Positions 42,797 to 51,990 of a stretch of 64,000 nt of DNA are shown here, in pieces. Origin of the DNA: Syntrophaceae bacterium UBA6078 (lineage in GTDB: Bacteria > Desulfobacterota > Syntrophia > Syntrophales > UBA2210). Positions within the stretch are counted from its first letter, which is position 1; every line of letters starts with the position of its first letter. The notes under the pieces are model-generated. The model saw only the letters and a program-made list of their open reading frames with translations, was not told the origin of the DNA and made no database searches. The translations under genes and the position numbers were made by a program. Where the stretch lies: the NCBI GenBank assembly GCA_002428735.1, contig DIXO01000066.1:5476-69475 (forward strand), read 5' to 3'.

Positions 42797-43600
42797 ATGC
42801 AAGAAGATACTCTGCTCCAATTGAACAATATCAGCGTTGTGTACTCGGATGTCATCCAGGTCCTGAAGGGTGTTTCCCTTGCTGTTACAGAGAAGCACAT
42901 CGCTTGCCTTCTCGGAAGCAACGGGGCCGGTAAAACAACCACATTAAAAGCCATATCAGGGCTCCTGAAGACGGAAAACGGAAAGGTGACGGACGGCGAT
43001 ATCGTCTATGAAAAAGCACTTATCCAGAATTCTCCTCCCGAAGCCATAACCCGCCGGGGTATCATCCAGGTTCTCGAAGGGAGACAGCCTTTCAAGTATC
43101 TGACCATAGAGGAAAATCTTCGAGTCGGCACGGCCACCAGGTGGGGAAAGCCATACGGGAAAGACCTGGAAATGATCTACGATTATTTTCCACCTCTCAG
43201 GAAGAGGCGCAAAACCCTGGCCGGATACTGCAGCGGAGGCGAACTGCAGATGCTGGTCATGGGCCGCGCCCTGATGGCCCACCCGAAGCTGCTCCTGCTG
43301 GACGAGCCCTCGCTGGGACTCGCGCCCCTGGTGGTGAAAGAGATATTCGATATCATCGAGAGGATCAACCGCGAGCAGGGGACCACGATTGTTCTGGTTG
43401 AGCAGAACGCGAATATGGCGCTTCGGATAGCGCACTACGGGTACATCATGGAAAACGGCAGGATCGTTATGGAAGGTGAGGCCGCCGATCTGAAGAAAAA
43501 TCCTGATATCAAAGAGTTTTATCTGGGTATGGGGGCGGGGGGAGACGCCAAGTCATACCGGGACGTCAAATCATACAAGAGGCGTAAACGGTGGCTGTAA
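42797..43600 (+). CDS. livF: LivF-type ABC transporter ATP-binding protein
   Basis: A 267-aa ATPase: Walker A GSNGAGKTTTLKAISG, Q-loop region IIQVLEGRQPFKYLTIEENLRVG, signature CSGGELQMLVMGRALM, Walker B LLLLDEPSLGLAP, H-loop IVLVEQNANMAL. Second ATPase of the operon. The C-terminal 20 residues (KSYRDVKSYKRRKRWL) are an unusual basic extension. Starts 9 bp after livM with GAGAGGGAG. Confidence 0.92.
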   Translation: MQEDTLLQLNNISVVYSDVIQVLKGVSLAVTEKHIACLLGSNGAGKTTTLKAISGLLKTENGKVTDGDIVYEKALIQNSPPEAITRRGIIQVLEGRQPFKYLTIEENLRVGTATRWGKPYGKDLEMIYDYFPPLRKRRKTLAGYCSGGELQMLVMGRALMAHPKLLLLDEPSLGLAPLVVKEIFDIIERINREQGTTIVLVEQNANMALRIAHYGYIMENGRIVMEGEAADLKKNPDIKEFYLGMGAGGDAKSYRDVKSYKRRKRWL

Positions 43601-43655
43601 GAGCGAAGAATAAAGAGTAATGAATACAAAAGGGTAACTTGAGGGAGACGCTTTT

Positions 43656-44900
43656 ATGAGTACGTTTTTTGATGATCTGGAGGGGCGATCTGCGCTTCAG
43701 AGAAAGACGGACCAAAACCGGAGATTGTCGGAGATGATTGCAGTCGCATACCGGCACTCCTCGCGGGTCAAAGAAACCATGGACGGGCTTGATCTGAAAC
43801 CGCGGGATATTGCTTCTGTCGATGACCTTGAAAAGCTCCCTGTTATCTCGCGGGAAGAATTGGTGGAACTTGAGCGCCGGGATCCTCCCTTCGGTGGATT
43901 GTGCGCCGCTGACGTGAATGTGGCCCGGATATTCACCTCACCGGGGCCCGTCTATGAACCGCACCTCGGAGAGGGACAGTTGTGGGCCAGGGGGTATTTC
44001 GCGGCTGGTTTTCGAAGAGGAGACCGGGTTCTGAATACCTTTTCATACCACATGGTGGCCGCGGGGCTGACCTTTCATGAGGGGCTTAGGGCCGTCGAAG
44101 CCACCGTGATTCCCTCCGGTACCTCGGGGACCGAAATGCAGGTGCAGCTTATACGGGATCTCGGCGTGACGGGATATACGGGTACGCCGAGCTTTCTGAA
44201 TGCCATCATCGCGAAAGCGGAAGAGATGGGGCATGCCTTCAGGGAGGATTTTCGTCTCCGCCGTGCGTCCTTCGTTGCTGAACCCCTCCAGCCCTCACTC
44301 AGGAAACGGTTCGAAGAGATCTACGGGATTGATACCTATCAGATGTACGGCGCGACTGAGGTTGGTGATATTGCGTACGAATGTTCCGCAAAGGAGGGAT
44401 GGCATATTTGCGAGGATGTGATTGTCGAGATCGTGGATCCAGCTACGGGAAGGTCTGTCGAACCCGGTCAACTGGGTGAGGTTGTGGTGACCCGGCTGAA
44501 CGATACCTTCCTTCTCTTCCGCTTCGGAACGGGAGATCTTTCACGCATCATACAGGATGGGTGCCCATGCGGAAGAACCGCCAGGAGACTGGGCGGTATC
44601 GCGGGAAGGGTAGGGGAAGCGGTCAAGGTCAGAGGGATGTTTATCGCGCCGAGCCAGGTGGCACGGGTGCGTGAGGCTTTTCCGCGGGTCACGTTTCAGG
44701 TGGTGGTCACACGGGAGAATTATCGTGATTTCCTTATCGTCGTGGTGGTGGATGATGAGGGGTATGGAGCCGTTGGGGACACGCGGTTCGGAGAACTGTT
44801 CCACTCGATCTGCGCCGTCCGGATAGACCGCATTGAAAAGGTGCAAGGAGGTTTGCATGAAGAGGGTAAACCTCTTATAGACAAGAGGGAATGGAAGTAG
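43656..44900 (+). CDS. Phenylacetate-CoA ligase-like enzyme (PaaK family)
   Basis: A 414-aa ANL ligase of the short PaaK type. Seen are DDLEKLPVISREELVELERRDPPFGGL, a P-loop replaced by IPSGTSGTEMQVQLI, QMYGATEVGDIAYEC (A5) and the A7/A8 region LLFRFGTGDLSRIIQDGCPCGRTARRLGGIAGRVGEAVKVRGMFI. Such enzymes activate phenylacetate or related aromatic acids. It closes the operon, following livF by 55 bp, and supports an aromatic or aryl-acid substrate for the ABC system. Confidence 0.85.
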   Translation: MSTFFDDLEGRSALQRKTDQNRRLSEMIAVAYRHSSRVKETMDGLDLKPRDIASVDDLEKLPVISREELVELERRDPPFGGLCAADVNVARIFTSPGPVYEPHLGEGQLWARGYFAAGFRRGDRVLNTFSYHMVAAGLTFHEGLRAVEATVIPSGTSGTEMQVQLIRDLGVTGYTGTPSFLNAIIAKAEEMGHAFREDFRLRRASFVAEPLQPSLRKRFEEIYGIDTYQMYGATEVGDIAYECSAKEGWHICEDVIVEIVDPATGRSVEPGQLGEVVVTRLNDTFLLFRFGTGDLSRIIQDGCPCGRTARRLGGIAGRVGEAVKVRGMFIAPSQVARVREAFPRVTFQVVVTRENYRDFLIVVVVDDEGYGAVGDTRFGELFHSICAVRIDRIEKVQGGLHEEGKPLIDKREWK

Positions 44901-44921
44901 CGAACCGCCAAAGGCACGGCG

Positions 44922-46643
44922 TCAGGATGCGGCTGCGTCCTTCAATTTGAGCTGTATGCCGCTCTTTCCGTTCCAGTTGTTTATCTGTGGGGTAAAGACG
45001 ATATCAATCGTTGATTCGGACAGAAGATCCGCCAGGTGACCGCCGTCGAACCATATGGCGTCGCAGTACAGGGTATCGTCATGAACGCGTGCTTTCAGAT
45101 GATTGTTTCCCACTGTTACGGAAGAGGATACCCGCACTTTCCTCGCGCAGAGGAGGGGTTCGGGGTTCATGCTTCCAAAGGGGGCCAGCATCTCCAACTG
45201 AGAGACGAGGGTGTAATCCAGCTCGTTAAAACCGCAGAGTGCATCTATGGTGGTGTGGGGAACCAGCCGTTCACCGCCCGTATCTTTGAGCACCGCGGCG
45301 CTCAACAGTGCCGAAAATTTTTCAATATCCTCCTCCCGTATAGAAATTCCGGCCGCGAACCGGTGTCCCCCGTATGAAAGCAACAGAGAGGAACATCCGC
45401 TATCCAGTCCCTCATAGAGGTTGAATTCGACGATGCTTCTTCCCGATCCCTTCCCTATACCGTCTTTTACGCTGATCAGTACGGCAGGCATGTAATACCG
45501 GTCCACCAGTTTCGATGCCACAATCCCTATGACGCCGGGGTGCCATGTGTGAGAAGAAAAAACGAGCGCATTGACCTTGTTAATATCAATAGTTGTGTCT
45601 ATTTTTTCAAGCGCTTCATCAAGGATAGCCCTCTCGATTTCGCGGCGTGTTCTATTATATGAATCAAGGCGTTCGGCAAGGAGTGCTGCCCTGCTTTCGT
45701 CCTCGGTGAGAAGGAGTTCAACTGCGTCTTCCGGCGAACCGATCCTGCCTGCGGCATTGATGCGCGGAATCAACCGAAATGCCGCTGTTTCTGAGCTGAC
45801 ACCCCTGTGACCGATATCGCTTGCCGCTATCAGAGCCTTGAGCCCGATCCGTTCGGTATTATTGACGATCCCGAGCCCTATTTTGGCGAGAATTCTGTTC
45901 TCATCGACGAGGGGTACGATATCTCCGATGGTTCCCATGGCAACAAGATCAAGATATTTCATGAGATTGGGATATTCCCTGCCTTTCCAGAAACCGAGAT
46001 CTCGGAGCTTACCGCGCAGGGCGATGAGGAGATTGAAGACCACCCCGACCCCGGCGAGGAATTTGAAAGGGAACGAACAGTCAGGATGATGGGGGTTGAT
46101 AACGGCGCTGCAATCAGGAAGAAGGGAGGGAATTTCGTGATGATCGGTTACGATCACATCGATACCAAGGGAGGTGGCGTAGGCTATCTGCTCGTGATCT
46201 GAGATGCCGCAGTCGACCGTTACGACCAGATTGACCCCCTTTTCTCTGAACCTGTCGATTGCCTCCCTGCTGAGACCGTACCCTTCTTCGACCCGCCCCG
46301 GAATATAGTAGTCTGTCCGGTCATGGATTTCCCTGAGAAACTTTACGAGTATTGCCGTTGAGGTAATACCGTCGGCGTCGTAATCTCCGTAGACCATGAC
46401 CTTTTCCTTGTTGAAAATTGCCTTTATCAGCCGGTCCACTCCCTCATGCATGTCTTTCATGAGGAAGGGGTTGTGGAGGTGTTCCAGAGAGGGGAAAAGG
46501 AACCTTTTCGCGTCATCGGGGTTCGTGATGCCGCGGTTGAGCAGTATCTGTGATATAATTGGGCTGATCCCCAGTTCCCTGGTGATGAGAGATTCAGCTT
46601 TTTTCTGTGTGTCGGGGAATTTCCAGCGGGTGGTTGGCAGCAT
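44922..46643 (-). CDS. recJ: Single-stranded-DNA exonuclease RecJ
   Basis: A 573-aa protein of usual length. DHH-family motifs: VYGDYDADGITSTAIL (motif I), VVTVDCGISDHEQIAYA, VIVTDHHEIPSLLPDCSAVINPHHPDC (DHH and HP), and DHHA1 C-terminal GSGRSIVEFNLYEGLDS, GGHRFAAGISI. Works in RecFOR recombination and mismatch repair. Convergent with the PaaK-like gene. Confidence 0.95.
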   Translation of the reverse strand: MLPTTRWKFPDTQKKAESLITRELGISPIISQILLNRGITNPDDAKRFLFPSLEHLHNPFLMKDMHEGVDRLIKAIFNKEKVMVYGDYDADGITSTAILVKFLREIHDRTDYYIPGRVEEGYGLSREAIDRFREKGVNLVVTVDCGISDHEQIAYATSLGIDVIVTDHHEIPSLLPDCSAVINPHHPDCSFPFKFLAGVGVVFNLLIALRGKLRDLGFWKGREYPNLMKYLDLVAMGTIGDIVPLVDENRILAKIGLGIVNNTERIGLKALIAASDIGHRGVSSETAAFRLIPRINAAGRIGSPEDAVELLLTEDESRAALLAERLDSYNRTRREIERAILDEALEKIDTTIDINKVNALVFSSHTWHPGVIGIVASKLVDRYYMPAVLISVKDGIGKGSGRSIVEFNLYEGLDSGCSSLLLSYGGHRFAAGISIREEDIEKFSALLSAAVLKDTGGERLVPHTTIDALCGFNELDYTLVSQLEMLAPFGSMNPEPLLCARKVRVSSSVTVGNNHLKARVHDDTLYCDAIWFDGGHLADLLSESTIDIVFTPQINNWNGKSGIQLKLKDAAAS

Positions 46644-46753
46644 GTTTTTCTATTCCGATCAATGTAGTTTTTGACTATAGTCAAGGCAGCAGGCCGTGTC
46701 AAGGGAAGGATTTATTTCTTGATGTTTTGCGGATCGTATATTATCAATAAAAA

Positions 46754-46990
46754 ATGAAGAAAAGGGAAATGTTGCTACGGGACCTTCGATTAAGCCGCAG
46801 GGATATCGCCTATCTCAAATACATTCTCGAAGGATATGAAGGGCTTGCGACCGTCACAACGACCCACAGAGGTGAACCGGCGGTACGTCTTTCCATCGCC
46901 CCTGACTTCAGTTCCGATGTTGACGGCATACTGGAAGCATTGCAGGGAGAGATCGAAATGTGCGAGATTGGTGGAGGAGAGAGAAAATGA
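46754..46990 (+). CDS. DUF4911 domain protein (78 aa)
   Basis: A small protein: LLRDLRLSRRDIAYLKYILEGYEGLATVTTTHRGEPAVRLSIAPDFSSDVDGILEALQGEI. This matches the DUF4911 family common in Deltaproteobacteria (role unknown). Its stop overlaps the next gene's ATG by 4 bp. GAAAAGGGAA precedes other possible starts. Confidence 0.8.
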   Translation: MKKREMLLRDLRLSRRDIAYLKYILEGYEGLATVTTTHRGEPAVRLSIAPDFSSDVDGILEALQGEIEMCEIGGGERK

Positions 46991-47400
46991 AAAAAGGATA
47001 TGGATATGTTCTGGGTATACTGTTTCTTCCCTTTATTCTCGGTATGGGATCCATGACGGGGAGCGGTACACCGGACAAGATCCCCGTTGCTGAAAAAAAA
47101 TTCAATGCAACCTTCATCGATCAGATGGATATCATCACCACGTGCACGGATGTGAGCATAGAAGGCAAGACCTATATTGAGGGAAGAAAAGGGAAGGGGG
47201 TATACACCATACCCTTCGAAGAAATAGAGAGCGTAACCTTCCTGTCAAAAGGGGATGAACTCAGGGTGCGGGTACGTCTGAGAAATGAGAGTGCTGATGA
47301 GTTGATACTGGATGCCGACCGTAAGGCCTACGGCAGGACGGGGCACGGAACTTTTCAGATAGGCCTTGGCGACATCAAAAAAATGATACTCAAAAACTGA
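46987..47400 (+). CDS. Hypothetical exported protein (137 aa)
   Basis: An N-terminal signal peptide (about 1-20, YVLGILFLPFILGMGSMTG) and a beta-rich domain (VAEKKFNATFIDQMDIITTCTDVSIEGKTYIEGRKGKGVYTIPFEEIESVTFL). The ATG overlaps the stop of the DUF4911 gene by 4 bp, so they form a pair. No known motif; small beta-barrel-like periplasmic proteins of this pattern occur in Deltaproteobacteria. Function unknown. Confidence 0.7.
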   Translation: MKKGYGYVLGILFLPFILGMGSMTGSGTPDKIPVAEKKFNATFIDQMDIITTCTDVSIEGKTYIEGRKGKGVYTIPFEEIESVTFLSKGDELRVRVRLRNESADELILDADRKAYGRTGHGTFQIGLGDIKKMILKN

Positions 47401-47421
47401 TTTTGGGGATGTTTCTTTGTG

Positions 47422-47457
47422 CCCGTCTCAGCCGTCAGACGGGTGTCGGCTGTTTTT
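47422..47457 (+). terminator. Terminator of the DUF4911 gene pair
   Basis: CCCGTCT (47422-47428) with AGACGGG (47437-47443), or alternatively CAGCC with GGCTG (47448-47452), ahead of TTTTT (47453-47457). The two folds share bases. L28 ends on the other strand at 47456. Confidence 0.5.
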
Positions 47458-47653
47458 AGACGGCTTTTTTCACCGCTCCCGAACGCAGGCATCGGGTACA
47501 GACCCTCATCCTCTTGACCGTTCCTGTCTTGGGAACCAGAACCCGGAGTTTCTGGAGGTTGGGATACCAGACCTTCTTTGTCTTGTTGTTCGCATGGCTG
47601 ACGCTGTTTCCCACAACGGGCCCCTTACCGCAAATCTCACACACTCGAGACAT
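47456..47653 (-). CDS. rpmB: 50S ribosomal protein L28
   Basis: A 65-aa protein beginning MSRVCEICGKGPVVGNSVSHANNKTKKVW, with Cys pairs CEIC and CTRC forming the zinc ribbon of the C+ type. Ribosome site AGAAGGGAG precedes the start. It stands alone, without rpmG, as is common in this group. Confidence 0.96.
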   Translation of the reverse strand: MSRVCEICGKGPVVGNSVSHANNKTKKVWYPNLQKLRVLVPKTGTVKRMRVCTRCLRSGAVKKAV

Positions 47654-47915
47654 AATAAACTCCCTTCTGAAAATCAGATCGGTTCATAGACGATAACGAC
47701 TCTTTTTGCAAGCACTTTTTTGTATTGCGCCTGCTTTTCATACTTCCGGGCGGAATTCCCCATAATTAAGTATACTGTCCCTGGAATTCCCAGGATGCGG
47801 CATAACCCTATGTACCAAAGAGGAACTGACTGTCCGGGAAGAGGGTAACTTTTGCAACTGATTTATAACGGGGGAGATGATCGGGCCGCGCCAGCGGGTC
47901 TGATCAATCTCCATG

Positions 47916-48545
47916 TTAGGATTCAACTTTTTTACATGTATATTTGTCCCACAACCCATCCCAGGTGAAGTCAACCTTCTCGAATACAGGTTCAACGTTT
48001 TCTCCAGATACCTGTATTGTGAATCTGAACTTACCCTTTTCTTGGAATAGAGGTTCATATCTATATGGATGGAATTGAAGTTCTACTCGGAAGGCATCTG
48101 ATGTTTCACGCACAGAGACAAGGTCTACAAATTGATTGACACCATTAGGGATATCAACAGGCACAAATCTTTGGTCGCCATGACAAGACCAAGCAAGAGG
48201 GATACTATCGCAATAAATCGTATCGCTATAATTTCCGTCCTCGGAGCATTTTTCTATTCCCACCAAATAAGCTCGGCATCCTTTCGCAAGAACTGATTTG
48301 TTATTGATGACCTTTACTCTTATGTAGCTCGCTTTGTGATAAGTGCAGATATCTTTTCTGTTATCTGTCAGATCCTTCTTTTGTTGGTGCTCTTTGGTTT
48401 GAGTTTGGTATTCTGCTGAGTCGCCGAAGCTTAGTACAAGTTTTGGTCGATACAGCCATCGCTTGATAGGCTCAACAAATATAGCAGCAGCAAAACCCAG
48501 TATGGCACCAATGATTGTATTTAACATAGGAGACGGTTCCGACAT
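47916..48545 (-). CDS. Hypothetical single-TM anchored protein (209 aa), accessory
   Basis: AT-rich gene. The N-terminus (about 8-26, NTIIGAILGFAAAIFVEPI) is one membrane anchor; the rest (KLVLSFGDSAEYQT..., YIRVKVINNKSVLAKGCRAYLVGIEKC..., SDAFRVELQFHPYRYEP) is a soluble beta-sandwich-like region. Proteins of this layout, a TM helix followed by an Ig-like domain, occur in mobile islands of many bacteria but have no known role. It lies between rpmB and pfk, with conspicuous palindromes in its 5' region. Confidence 0.6.
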   Translation of the reverse strand: MSEPSPMLNTIIGAILGFAAAIFVEPIKRWLYRPKLVLSFGDSAEYQTQTKEHQQKKDLTDNRKDICTYHKASYIRVKVINNKSVLAKGCRAYLVGIEKCSEDGNYSDTIYCDSIPLAWSCHGDQRFVPVDIPNGVNQFVDLVSVRETSDAFRVELQFHPYRYEPLFQEKGKFRFTIQVSGENVEPVFEKVDFTWDGLWDKYTCKKVES

Positions 48546-48572
48546 CTATACAACGGCTATCCTAACATTTAC

Positions 48573-48642
48573 ATATCAGGCAATTTTGCCTGATATCCCG
48601 ATATTGAACTGACAAACAGGCAAATGTGCTTGTTTTCAATAT
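48573..48642. repeat. Two adjacent perfect or near-perfect palindromes upstream of the accessory gene
   Basis: Palindrome 1 (48573-48596) has eleven-base arms, ATATCAGGCAA and TTGCCTGATAT, about a two-base centre. Palindrome 2 (48601-48642) has perfect outer arms ATATTGAA and TTCAATAT and an inner AACAgGCA/TGCtTGTT pairing. They are only four bases apart and both hold a CAGGCA element, so they look like paired operators or strong stem-loops in the 5' leader of the 47916-48545 gene. On that gene's strand a TTGACA lies further upstream (about 48700). Confidence 0.6.
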
Positions 48643-48781
48643 TCAACATAGTAAACGTTTTTCGATAATGGAAGAACGGTAAAGCAGGAAAAATGCTATG
48701 TCAAGAAAGATTCTTGATGATTATTTTGGGCTCATTTTGGGGGTTTTGGGGATACCTTCTGTTTTCCATCCTTCGAAGCCC

Positions 48782-50074
48782 TTAGTTCTTCATCGATGCC
48801 GGCTGTCCTGTCGCTTCGAGAACGCGCATCCACAGATTCCCCCTCGTGTTGACTTTCTTGCGGGAAGTTACTGATTTAATGGGCAGATGAACGTATTCAC
48901 CCTTGAAGAGTCCCACCACCAGGTTTGTCTTTCCCGCCATCCCGGCATGTACGGCGAATTGGCCCAGGAGTTCACAGTATATGCTATCGCTGGCGTTGGC
49001 GGGAACACTCCGTATGGTATAGCTGGGGTCGATATATTTCAGATTGAATTCCATATGGATCTTTTTGAAATACTTTTCGATTCGTGTCTTCAGGTAAACC
49101 CCGATATCATGGAGCCGTACATTGCCGGATGCGTCAGTCTTTGCGGGACCGCCTGTGGGACACAGATCCTGTCCGGCGCCTTCCGCCACCAGTATAACGG
49201 CGTGTTTTCTCTCCCTAAGACGCTTCTCCAGTATGGTGAGCAGGCCCCTCTCCCCCTCCAGTTCAAAAGGAACCTCGGGGATAAGGGCAAAATTGACATC
49301 ATTCTGGGCCAGGGTGGCGTTCAGCACGATGTGTCCCGATTCTCTCCCCATTATCTTTACCAGACCGATCCCCATGGGAGCGCCCTTTGCCTCAACATGA
49401 GCGCACTGAATCGCATTGACCACCATGGAGATCGCTGTATCAAATCCAAAGGTCTTGTCGATCAGATTCAGATCGTTATCGATGGTTTTCGGTATACCGA
49501 TAACGCTCATCGTTACATCCCTTCTGCTGATTTCGGCCGCGATCCGCTCGGCAGCCCGCATGGTTCCATCGCCGCCCACGCAGAAAAAGATATTGGTTTT
49601 CATGGAGCACAGGGTATCAACCATGGTTGAGATATCCTGATTTCCCCGCGACGATGAGAGGATGCTGCCGCCGAGGGAGTGTATATCTTTGACGAGATCG
49701 GGCGTCAGGTCAATTACTTTATGGCCATATGAGGGAACAAGACCCTGAAAGCCGTACCGGATTCCGGAGATCTTTTTGACGCCGTAGCGGTAGGAAAGGG
49801 CCATGACCACTGATCTGATGACGTTATTGATCCCCGGGCTCAGCCCGCCGCAGGTAACAATAGCCGCCCGTGTCTCTCGGGGGTTGAAGTAAATCTTTTC
49901 CCTGGGGCCGGCGATTTCCAGCGAACAGGAAATGTCAGTATCCCGTAATGAGTCTTTATGGAGGTACGGGTCGTAGAGAATCCGTTTTTTATCCGACATG
50001 AAATATGCCGAGGTAATCGGGGATGATATGGTCGGATTTCCCAGCACTGGTATCATAAAATTGATCGATTTCAT
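48782..50074 (-). CDS. 6-phosphofructokinase (ATP-type, with PKTIDND signature)
   Basis: A 430-aa phosphofructokinase. Motifs are IVTCGGLSPGINNVIRSVV, GGDGTMRAAERIA, IPKTIDNDL, MGRESGHIVLNATLA, and PSYTIRSVPANASD. GGDG (rather than GGDD) points to ATP, while PKTIDND is typical of the PPi-dependent and 'long' ATP forms of bacteria and plants. An N-terminal extension of about 60 residues is also typical of this clade. It is last in a tight purM-purN-DUF523-oxidoreductase-pfk operon. Confidence 0.9.
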   Translation of the reverse strand: MKSINFMIPVLGNPTISSPITSAYFMSDKKRILYDPYLHKDSLRDTDISCSLEIAGPREKIYFNPRETRAAIVTCGGLSPGINNVIRSVVMALSYRYGVKKISGIRYGFQGLVPSYGHKVIDLTPDLVKDIHSLGGSILSSSRGNQDISTMVDTLCSMKTNIFFCVGGDGTMRAAERIAAEISRRDVTMSVIGIPKTIDNDLNLIDKTFGFDTAISMVVNAIQCAHVEAKGAPMGIGLVKIMGRESGHIVLNATLAQNDVNFALIPEVPFELEGERGLLTILEKRLRERKHAVILVAEGAGQDLCPTGGPAKTDASGNVRLHDIGVYLKTRIEKYFKKIHMEFNLKYIDPSYTIRSVPANASDSIYCELLGQFAVHAGMAGKTNLVVGLFKGEYVHLPIKSVTSRKKVNTRGNLWMRVLEATGQPASMKN

Positions 50075-50078
50075 TATG

Positions 50079-51515
50079 TCAGCCTCTCTCTGTTGCGAGT
50101 CTCGCGGCGTTTATGCCGGATATGATCTCTCCTTCGAATCCAAGCCCCGGTATAAGTGCATTTCCGGTGAGATAGACATTTTTCAAGGGCGTCTTGCCGG
50201 ACAGGAATGACAAGCCGTTCAGAGGGTTTTTTGCCTTGTATTTAAGCCCTCTGGTTTTCTGATATCTTTTCGATATTCGTATAGATTCTTGCAGGTTGAT
50301 GAAATCGATGTTTTCTCCCAGAAAGGGGAGGAAGAACCGCACGTTTTTTAACATATCTTCCATAACGGCCTGAAGAGTGTTTTCTTCCGCTTCCGCCGGG
50401 GCATTCTTCACAAACGAGGTCAAACTCAAAGCCCGTTTCCCTTCGGGCGCTCGCAGGAGGTTTCCCGGCTCACTGGTTTCCAGAAACAAAAAATTTCCCT
50501 CTTCGGCAGGTTTGGTTTCGTCCGATATGACAACAACATATGGCCCCATTTTTTCCGGGATGCATCGATCATAAACCCCCAGATGAAGGGTAACGGGGTA
50601 GAGGGATGGCTGTATCCTCCCGTATCTTTTTCTCAGTGATCCAAATGCCCTGTTTCCCTCCATGAGAGAGGAAAGTTTATCACAATATGTGCTTATTATT
50701 ATGTTCCTCCCGTAAATGGTTGGTATGGAATCTTCCTGCGCCTCAACCGGTTGAAGGTTCACCTTGATGACCCGTTCCATCTCGAGTGTCGAGACGGGGT
50801 TTTCATCTATAACACCTCCATCGGCCTCGAATTTTTTCTTCAGCCTTCCCATGAGGAGATGTTTTCCCTCCCTATGGTGAAATACTCCCTGAAGGGCCGT
50901 GGAGAGCGTTCTCGCAGCAGCAATCGGGCTTATGGTATGAGGATCGAGATGGGAAAGGAGGAGAATCTGGGCTTCCATTACCTTGCCGAGAGTTGACACC
51001 TGCTGAAGCGCTTTGAGCTTTGCCGTAAAATCCCTTTTCCTCAGACCAATGAATGGCAGAGTAACGAGAAGTCTGAGGTGCTCTTTCAGCTTTTCAGGGC
51101 GAAGGTGCAATCCCTTGTCGATCAGACCCGAAACGAATTGGCCGCTCCTGGAAAGGGAGTTGTAGAAGCCGGCTATCCCCGATGCCTTATCCGGAAACTC
51201 CCGTTCAATCTCCCGTATGTCCCGTTCCATCATGCCGTACAAATCTATCCGGTGCTTCTGGAAGATTATCTGCAACGGGGAGGGCAGGGGTGGCTCTTCC
51301 GGGAGGATCCCTGAATGGGAGAGGAATTGTTTGAATAAATTCCCCCTGTTGAATCCTGACCAGGGGAAAGGGTCAATATCGAAGGTGTATCCTGATTCCG
51401 AATAGCACAGGGGGGTATCCTCCGTCAGGAGGAGCGTCTTTTTCCCCTGGTTTGCCAGGGTGACGGCAGCGACCAGAGAGCCGGGATCATTTCCGAGCAC
51501 AATCGTATCGTACAT
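50079..51515 (-). CDS. FAD-dependent oxidoreductase of the phytoene desaturase/CrtI-like superfamily
   Basis: A 478-aa protein. N-terminal FAD-binding DTIVLGNDPGSLVAAVTLANQGKKTLLLTE (Rossmann GxxPxxL variant rather than GxGxxG), and the C-terminal YLTGNALIPGLGFEGEIISGINAARLA is a family-typical FAD-site helix. The middle resembles carotenoid desaturase/isomerases but no carotenoid genes are nearby. The dinucleotide site has GNDPGS, slightly unusual. Gap of 4 bp on either side from DUF523 and PFK genes. Confidence 0.8.
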   Translation of the reverse strand: MYDTIVLGNDPGSLVAAVTLANQGKKTLLLTEDTPLCYSESGYTFDIDPFPWSGFNRGNLFKQFLSHSGILPEEPPLPSPLQIIFQKHRIDLYGMMERDIREIEREFPDKASGIAGFYNSLSRSGQFVSGLIDKGLHLRPEKLKEHLRLLVTLPFIGLRKRDFTAKLKALQQVSTLGKVMEAQILLLSHLDPHTISPIAAARTLSTALQGVFHHREGKHLLMGRLKKKFEADGGVIDENPVSTLEMERVIKVNLQPVEAQEDSIPTIYGRNIIISTYCDKLSSLMEGNRAFGSLRKRYGRIQPSLYPVTLHLGVYDRCIPEKMGPYVVVISDETKPAEEGNFLFLETSEPGNLLRAPEGKRALSLTSFVKNAPAEAEENTLQAVMEDMLKNVRFFLPFLGENIDFINLQESIRISKRYQKTRGLKYKAKNPLNGLSFLSGKTPLKNVYLTGNALIPGLGFEGEIISGINAARLATERG

Positions 51516-51518
51516 GAG

Positions 51519-51989
51519 CTACACCACCCGGTCTTCCTGTAATCCGAATTCATCGGTAATTTTGTCAGACGATATAACCCTCATGCCGCTCTTTATGAGC
51601 AGGGCTGACGCGACTCCCGAGCCCCGGAAGAGAAAACCGTCTCTCTTGATATGGAAGACACCGCATGAGGGGCTCTGCTCCGTCATGACCGCCGTCGAGA
51701 TTCCCATCATTTTCATGAATCGAACGATCTCCTTGGCGCCTCGGATGAAAGAGTTGGTAACATCCGCTCCGGTGGCGGATATAACCTGTGCTCTCCCTTC
51801 AATGACATCCATTCCTTCACCACCCACTATCTGTGAGGGGGATCGCGGTGTGGTAAGTCCTCCAAGTTGTTCTGGGCACAGCGGTATAAGACGATGATTC
51901 AGTCCCGGTAGCAGGAGGTTTTCCTCAAGGCGGCTCATGCCGTCATATCTGCAATTAAAACCAAGGAGACACGCGCTTACAATAATCAT
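51519..51989 (-). CDS. DUF523 domain protein
   Basis: A 156-aa protein, MIIVSACLLGFNCRYDG at the N-terminus with the conserved SACLLG and RYDG; CPEQLGGLTTPRSPSQIVGGEG; SPSCGV near the end. This matches the DUF523 family, of unknown function but with invariant Cys residues suggestive of a metal or cluster. The start at 51989 is one base after the stop of purN. Confidence 0.85.
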   Translation of the reverse strand: MIIVSACLLGFNCRYDGMSRLEENLLLPGLNHRLIPLCPEQLGGLTTPRSPSQIVGGEGMDVIEGRAQVISATGADVTNSFIRGAKEIVRFMKMMGISTAVMTEQSPSCGVFHIKRDGFLFRGSGVASALLIKSGMRVISSDKITDEFGLQEDRVV

Positions 51990-51990
51990 G

